Below, piece by piece: positions 60,448 through 64,000 of a stretch of 64,000 nt of DNA. The DNA lies in contig NZ_MIEK01000009.1 in the NCBI RefSeq assembly GCF_001742285.1, positions 1 through 64,000 of the forward strand, in the 5' to 3' direction. The position numbers and the translations under genes are program-made. The stretch comes from Enterococcus rivorum (GTDB lineage Bacteria; Bacillota; Bacilli; Lactobacillales; Enterococcaceae). Every line of letters starts with the position of its first letter. Position 1 is the first letter of the stretch. Below the pieces are notes generated by a model that saw nothing but the letters and a program-made list of their open reading frames with translations, made no database searches and was not told where the DNA came from.

Positions 60448-60922
60448 GTTTTCTTCCTTTCTGTTCCTCTAATTGTTCTATCCTTACTTGAGGTGGTTGA
60501 ACCATTACTACAGCATCAAGCACTCTCGCTCCCTCTTCGTTGACTGCTTCAATAGAAATTGTAACAACATCTTTCATCTTATCCACTTTAATTACTTCAA
60601 ACTGAAAAGTTAATGTTTCATAATGATGAACAGGTGCAACAAAATTTACTGAAAAGTTAACTACATGAGAACCTGGACCTGGCAAATGCTTAGAGATAGC
60701 ACTGGTAATAATTCCCATCAACATAATTGATGGTACAATTGGTTGTTCGTATTCTGTTTTTTGGGCATAATCATGTTGGATGTATAGAGGATTGGCATCG
60801 TTAGTTAAACCCAAATACAAAAGTAAATCTTTGTCTTCGATTGACTCTGTTAAGGATAACGACTCCCCTTCCTCAATATCCTCGATGGTTTTGCCTAATT
60901 TTCTCGGTTTTCCGATATTCAA
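60440..60922 (-). CDS. MaoC-like hotdog protein lacking the catalytic His-Asp
   Basis: A 160-residue hotdog-fold protein like (R)-specific enoyl-CoA hydratases. The MaoC hydratase motif, normally G-D-x-N-P-x-H-x-D, reads N41-D42-A-N44-P45-L-Y47-I-Q49, so the catalytic His and second Asp are replaced. It may bind acyl chains without hydrating them, or use another chemistry. The start is TTG 60922, 8 nt after GGAGGTG; upstream in-frame starts lack that spacing. Confidence 0.75.
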   Translation of the reverse strand: MNIGKPRKLGKTIEDIEEGESLSLTESIEDKDLLLYLGLTNDANPLYIQHDYAQKTEYEQPIVPSIMLMGIITSAISKHLPGPGSHVVNFSVNFVAPVHHYETLTFQFEVIKVDKMKDVVTISIEAVNEEGARVLDAVVMVQPPQVRIEQLEEQKGRKHE

Positions 60923-61020
60923 AATTAGTACACCTCCATAAGTGATAAGATAATTGTACCAAAAAGCCGTCAAAAGGCAAGTTTAAATGACTGATCTACA
61001 AAAGCTTATAATGGTAAAAA

Positions 61021-61192
61021 TAGGTTGAGACAGAAGTCGTTTTGGGGCGAGAAATTGAACCGCAAAGCACACCATACGCTTTATGTATTGAGTGATTTCC
61101 GGGAAATTTCCGAAACCTCAGATTTTTGACCACCGATTATTTCGATTTAGAGGATGAAACAAAACTGATTTTTAGTTTTGTTCCATCCTCTC
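61021..61192. repeat. Interspersed repeat, copy 2 (about 170 bp)
   Basis: Same orientation and organisation as the copy at 55556-55728. Shared blocks include TGAGACAGAAGTCGTTTTG, GCGAGAAATTG, GCTTTATGTA and the terminal GAGGATGAAACAAAACTGA hairpin. By eye about four fifths of positions agree. It lies between the MaoC-like gene and murC. The hairpin (about 61147-61192) is 14 bp past the murC stop and serves as its terminator. Confidence 0.85.
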
Positions 61193-61205
61193 CTAATAAC
61201 TAAAA

Positions 61206-62543
61206 TTATAAAACGTTTCTAGTAGTGTTGCTTAACAAGTTTTCATAGACTTGTTCAAATTTTTGAACATCACCGGCACCCATAAAAATCATAACAGAGT
61301 TTTCAAAATCTAATAGTGGCGAAACATTATCTTCTTTGATTACTTGTCCACCTTTTTCAATTTTTGCTCCTAGATCTTCAATTTTTACGTCTCCTTGTTT
61401 CTCTCTAGCTGAACCAAAAATATCACAAAGGAAAACATGATCGGCCAAATCCAAGGCCTTAGCAAAATCATCCATTAAAGCAATTGTACGAGTAAAAGTA
61501 TGTGGTTGGAAGACCGCAATAATTTCTTTATCGGGGTATTTTTGACGAGCACCATCAATAGTCGCAGCAATTTCTGTTGGATGATGAGCATAATCGTCAA
61601 CAATAATCATGTCTCCTACAGTTTTTTCTGTAAAGCGACGTTTAACACCTTTAAATGTTAACATTTCTTGTGCTACTTTTTCCATATCTAATTTTTCAAA
61701 ATAGGCAACTGCAATGACGCCTAAAGCATTCATGAGGTTGTGGTGACCAAACGCTGGTAAAACAAAGTGTCCGACAAAATCATTTTTGTAGTAAACATCA
61801 AAAGAAGAACCTTTTGTTGTCCGCTCAATATTTTTCGCTTGAATGTCATCATCATCGTTTACACCATAATAATAAACAGGGATATCAACCTTTAATTTAC
61901 GTAAATACTTGTCGTCTCCATAGGCAAAAATTCCTTTTTTAACTTGATCTGACATCGATTGGAAAGCGGAGAAAACATCTTCAATGCTTTCATAGTAATC
62001 AGGGTGGTCAAAATCAATATTAGTCATAATCACATAATCAGGAGAATAGGCTAGGAAATGTCGGCGATATTCACAAGCTTCAAAAGAGAAAAAGGTTGCA
62101 TCTGGTTCACCGTGTCCTGTTCCATCACCAATCAAATAACTAGTAGGTTCAATCCCACTTAATACATGAGAAAGCAAGCCTGTTGTACTTGTTTTCCCGT
62201 GAGAGCCTGTTACCGCAATGCTTGTATACGGTTGAATAAAACGACCGATAAAGTCATGATAACGAATGATTTCAGCACCTAATTCTTTTGCTCGCACCAA
62301 TTCTTCGTGTGTATCTGGAAAAGCGTTACCTGCAATAACAATCATTTCTTTTTGAACATTGTCCGCATTGAAAGGCAAAATATTCACCCCTGCTTTTTCC
62401 AAATCACATTGCGTAAAAAAATACTCTTCTACATCTGACCCTTGAACTTTTAAGCCCTTTTCATGTAAAACTAATGCCAAAGAACTCATACCAGATCCTT
62501 TAATTCCAACAAAATGATGTAATTTATTGTCTTGATTTCCCAT
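61206..62543 (-). CDS. murC: UDP-N-acetylmuramate-L-alanine ligase
   Basis: Adds L-alanine to UDP-MurNAc in peptidoglycan precursor synthesis. It has 445 residues. [14 protein letters not shown] is the N-terminal UDP-binding loop; the ATP P-loop is [13 protein letters not shown]; the central domain has [10 protein letters not shown] and [14 protein letters not shown] 62543 sits 6 nt after AGAGG; longer upstream frames lack that signal. Confidence 0.96.
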   Translation of the reverse strand: MGNQDNKLHHFVGIKGSGMSSLALVLHEKGLKVQGSDVEEYFFTQCDLEKAGVNILPFNADNVQKEMIVIAGNAFPDTHEELVRAKELGAEIIRYHDFIGRFIQPYTSIAVTGSHGKTSTTGLLSHVLSGIEPTSYLIGDGTGHGEPDATFFSFEACEYRRHFLAYSPDYVIMTNIDFDHPDYYESIEDVFSAFQSMSDQVKKGIFAYGDDKYLRKLKVDIPVYYYGVNDDDDIQAKNIERTTKGSSFDVYYKNDFVGHFVLPAFGHHNLMNALGVIAVAYFEKLDMEKVAQEMLTFKGVKRRFTEKTVGDMIIVDDYAHHPTEIAATIDGARQKYPDKEIIAVFQPHTFTRTIALMDDFAKALDLADHVFLCDIFGSAREKQGDVKIEDLGAKIEKGGQVIKEDNVSPLLDFENSVMIFMGAGDVQKFEQVYENLLSNTTRNVL

Positions 62544-62654
62544 CATAATCCTCTTCTCTAAATATCTATATAAAACGTATCTTTTTTGTAAATGAAAAAA
62601 TCGTACGAAATCAATTATCATACAAAACAAAAAAATAATCAACCGATAGACAAG

Positions 62655-62693
62655 AAAAAACTTACATTTTTTTTAATAATGTAAGTTTTCAGC
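62655..62693 (-). terminator. Terminator of the gene at 62782
   Basis: AAAACTTACATT pairs with AATGTAAGTTTT around a T-rich loop, followed by T on the minus strand. Confidence 0.75.
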
Positions 62694-62781
62694 CCCTCTT
62701 TACGCTGTTTTTTGAAATAGATTGACCTATTTAACAACATTTTGCGTAATTAATTTTCTATCTACAATTTGGTACAAATTA

Positions 62782-63657
62782 TTAATTAAAATACTTACTA
62801 TTTCCCATCTCATTGCTAGAATCTTCAATAATCCCACTTAGAGATTTATCTAGAATACTCCGCTTCTTTTCTTGCTCTGCTTCTGCAACTTTTTGCCCAT
62901 AAGCTGTTTGATTCTTAGCATTGGCTTTTGCAGACTTCAATTCTTTTCTAGATCTTGGTAAAGAATGACTAATATCAGTCTTTCCAAAACGTTCCATATC
63001 AGGTTTAATTTGTTGGTATTGTCTTCTAGTAACTGGGATTTCAGGTGCATCTGAAGGAATATTAAATTTCGTAACAGTATCATCCTCTTCAGCATTTTTA
63101 ACTTGGAAAACAGCCGGTTCGTCATCAAACAATAAGTAAGAACTTTTATCTTTTTTCATTGCAGAGACTAATTCTTCTTCTGTAAATACAGGCCCTTCAT
63201 CTTCTGGAATAACGGATGCAGGGATATACTTTGGCACAAAATAAGAACGTTCATCGTAACTATAGTTTTTTGAAATAGAGGTTTTTTTAGGTGAGCTTTG
63301 TTCTTTACTTCTAAAATCATAATTATTACGACTAGGTCTCGAACCAAACAAACTAGTTTTCTTCTTCACTCCTGAAACTCTGTTAGTTGGTTCATGAGTA
63401 GCAGAATAGTTTGGTAAATTTGATTTATGTTTTGCCAGCTCTTCTTTTTGAGATCGGCTATGATTCATATTCTTAGTTGATTCCATCGGTTGCTTTACAA
63501 TATTTAATCCATCATTATCCATCTGTTGTGCTGATTGTGCCATAGATTCCTCTTGAAATAATACTCGCTTGTTTTCTGGAGTTAATTTCACACCTAATGT
63601 ATCGTCATAGGCTGGAAAACGAAAATGTTTTCTCTTCACTTGTGTACTATTCACCAT
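62782..63657 (-). CDS. Hypothetical disordered cytoplasmic protein upstream of murC
   Basis: A 291-residue hydrophilic protein without membrane segments, rich in Ser, Lys, Asn and Gln, with probable long disordered stretches (about 35-140). Better-ordered patches are FVPKYIPASVIPEDEGPVFTEEELVSAM (about 155-180) and a charged C-terminal helix (about 235-275). I do not recognise a family. Its place beside murC suggests a division or envelope role, but that is only context. Its start ATG has GAATGACTTAA upstream, which is weak. Confidence 0.5.
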   Translation of the reverse strand: MVNSTQVKRKHFRFPAYDDTLGVKLTPENKRVLFQEESMAQSAQQMDNDGLNIVKQPMESTKNMNHSRSQKEELAKHKSNLPNYSATHEPTNRVSGVKKKTSLFGSRPSRNNYDFRSKEQSSPKKTSISKNYSYDERSYFVPKYIPASVIPEDEGPVFTEEELVSAMKKDKSSYLLFDDEPAVFQVKNAEEDDTVTKFNIPSDAPEIPVTRRQYQQIKPDMERFGKTDISHSLPRSRKELKSAKANAKNQTAYGQKVAEAEQEKKRSILDKSLSGIIEDSSNEMGNSKYFN

Positions 63658-63762
63658 TTAAGTCATTCCTTTTTCATACTTTCTGCCATTTTACCATAAA
63701 ATCAAGGATATCTAAACCAATTCCCTTCTTTTTATCGAAAAGGCAAATAAAAATATCAAAAA

Positions 63763-63795
63763 AGCCATCATCTATAACAAATACAGATAATGGCT
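63763..63795. terminator. Terminator of the FMN-binding gene or its neighbour
   Basis: AGCCAT-ATCT and AGAT-ATGGCT arms around AACAAAT, with A and T runs on either side. It lies between 63657 and the gene ending at 63825 and can end minus-strand transcripts from the latter. Confidence 0.7.
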
Positions 63796-63824
63796 AAAGT
63801 CTTTTAAAAGAAATCTATTTTTGC

Positions 63825-64000
63825 TTATTTTCCTAAATCCAATGTATGTGTACCAGTTTCACCTTTTTCAGCAAACATTAAAGCTTCTTCAGCTAACTTC
63901 TTAAAGTTTTCAGAAGAATGAGTCGCACCGGTCACTACTTCAACTTCATTAACATTTTGAGTTTTAATTAATTGATCCGCAAGTTCTTTCGTATATTTCT
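63825..64000 (-). CDS. FMN-binding domain protein (3' end only)
   Basis: The last 58 codons of a gene that begins outside the window. The phrase EVEVVTGATHSSENFKKLAEEAL is the covalent-FMN attachment signature of FMN_bind domains (S/T-GATxSS), in which the threonine receives FMN through phosphodiester linkage. Proteins of this class in Firmicutes are often extracellular lipoproteins of electron transfer chains. The upstream part needed to tell is missing. Confidence 0.7.
   Translation of the reverse strand, partial: KYTKELADQLIKTQNVNEVEVVTGATHSSENFKKLAEEALMFAEKGETGTHTLDLGK

Overview
AT-rich chromosomal DNA of a low-GC Gram-positive, most likely an Enterococcus. Supporting signs are an EtaRS/LisRK-type two-component system beside gnd, a Gram-positive DnaE, a PmrA-type MFS pump, an LPKTG-anchored 5'-nucleotidase, a PurS/Q/L-type purine operon, type B L31, and strong AGGAGG ribosome binding sites with occasional TTG starts. 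The pfkA-pyk / rpmF / gnd / etaRS order is the one I associate with E. faecalis. The purine operon and fba-murA-rho block are arranged differently from what I remember of that species, so I do not name a species. Most genes lie on the minus strand. I see no insertion sequence, prophage or CRISPR array.

Layout. (1) 1-450: tandem leftward promoters, probably for an rRNA operon that starts just outside the window. (2) 451-9228, minus: etaS, etaR, gnd, rpmF, a YceD protein, pyk and pfkA, with one plus-strand ABC ATPase. (3) 9405-19330: dnaE, a YjzD-like protein, a PmrA-type exporter, an AzgA-type purine permease, a wall-anchored nucleotidase and a DUF1361 membrane protein. (4) 19515-24249: a HAD phosphatase; a radical-SAM / DUF4130-type DNA-metabolism pair behind two LexA-type boxes; a Phd-like orphan; a DMT transporter. 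(5) 24434-34305, minus: purC-S-Q-L-F-M-N-H-D behind a promoter with paired PurBox-like sites. (6) 34597-40480: an unknown protein, a large FtsX-type ABC exporter, and an EndA-like nuclease followed by a possible SUKH-like immunity protein. (7) 40541-49242: nagA, an XRE-TPR regulator, a DUF2187 protein, alaA, tRNA-Leu(GAG), rpmE2, rho, murA2 and fba. (8) 49412-53733: a maltose-6-phosphate/alpha-glucoside PTS locus (EIICB, GH4 6-phospho-alpha-glucosidase, RpiR regulator, membrane protein) with a cre site. (9) 53928-64000: a YitT protein, yajQ, asparaginase, a RecB-nuclease/XPD-helicase fusion behind a LexA-like box, an MmcQ protein, a Bax-inhibitor-like protein, a degenerate MaoC-like protein, murC, an unknown disordered protein and the 3' end of an FMN-binding protein.

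The genes serve central carbon flow (gnd, pfkA, pyk, fba, nagA, PTS), purine synthesis and uptake, envelope building (murA2, murC), translation (L32, L31, tRNA-Leu) and DNA repair. The strongest leads are the two apparently SOS-controlled DNA-processing loci (20386-22512 and 56737-59180), the nuclease/immunity-like pair (39423-40480), and a roughly 170-bp interspersed repeat present twice (55556-55728 and 61021-61192).
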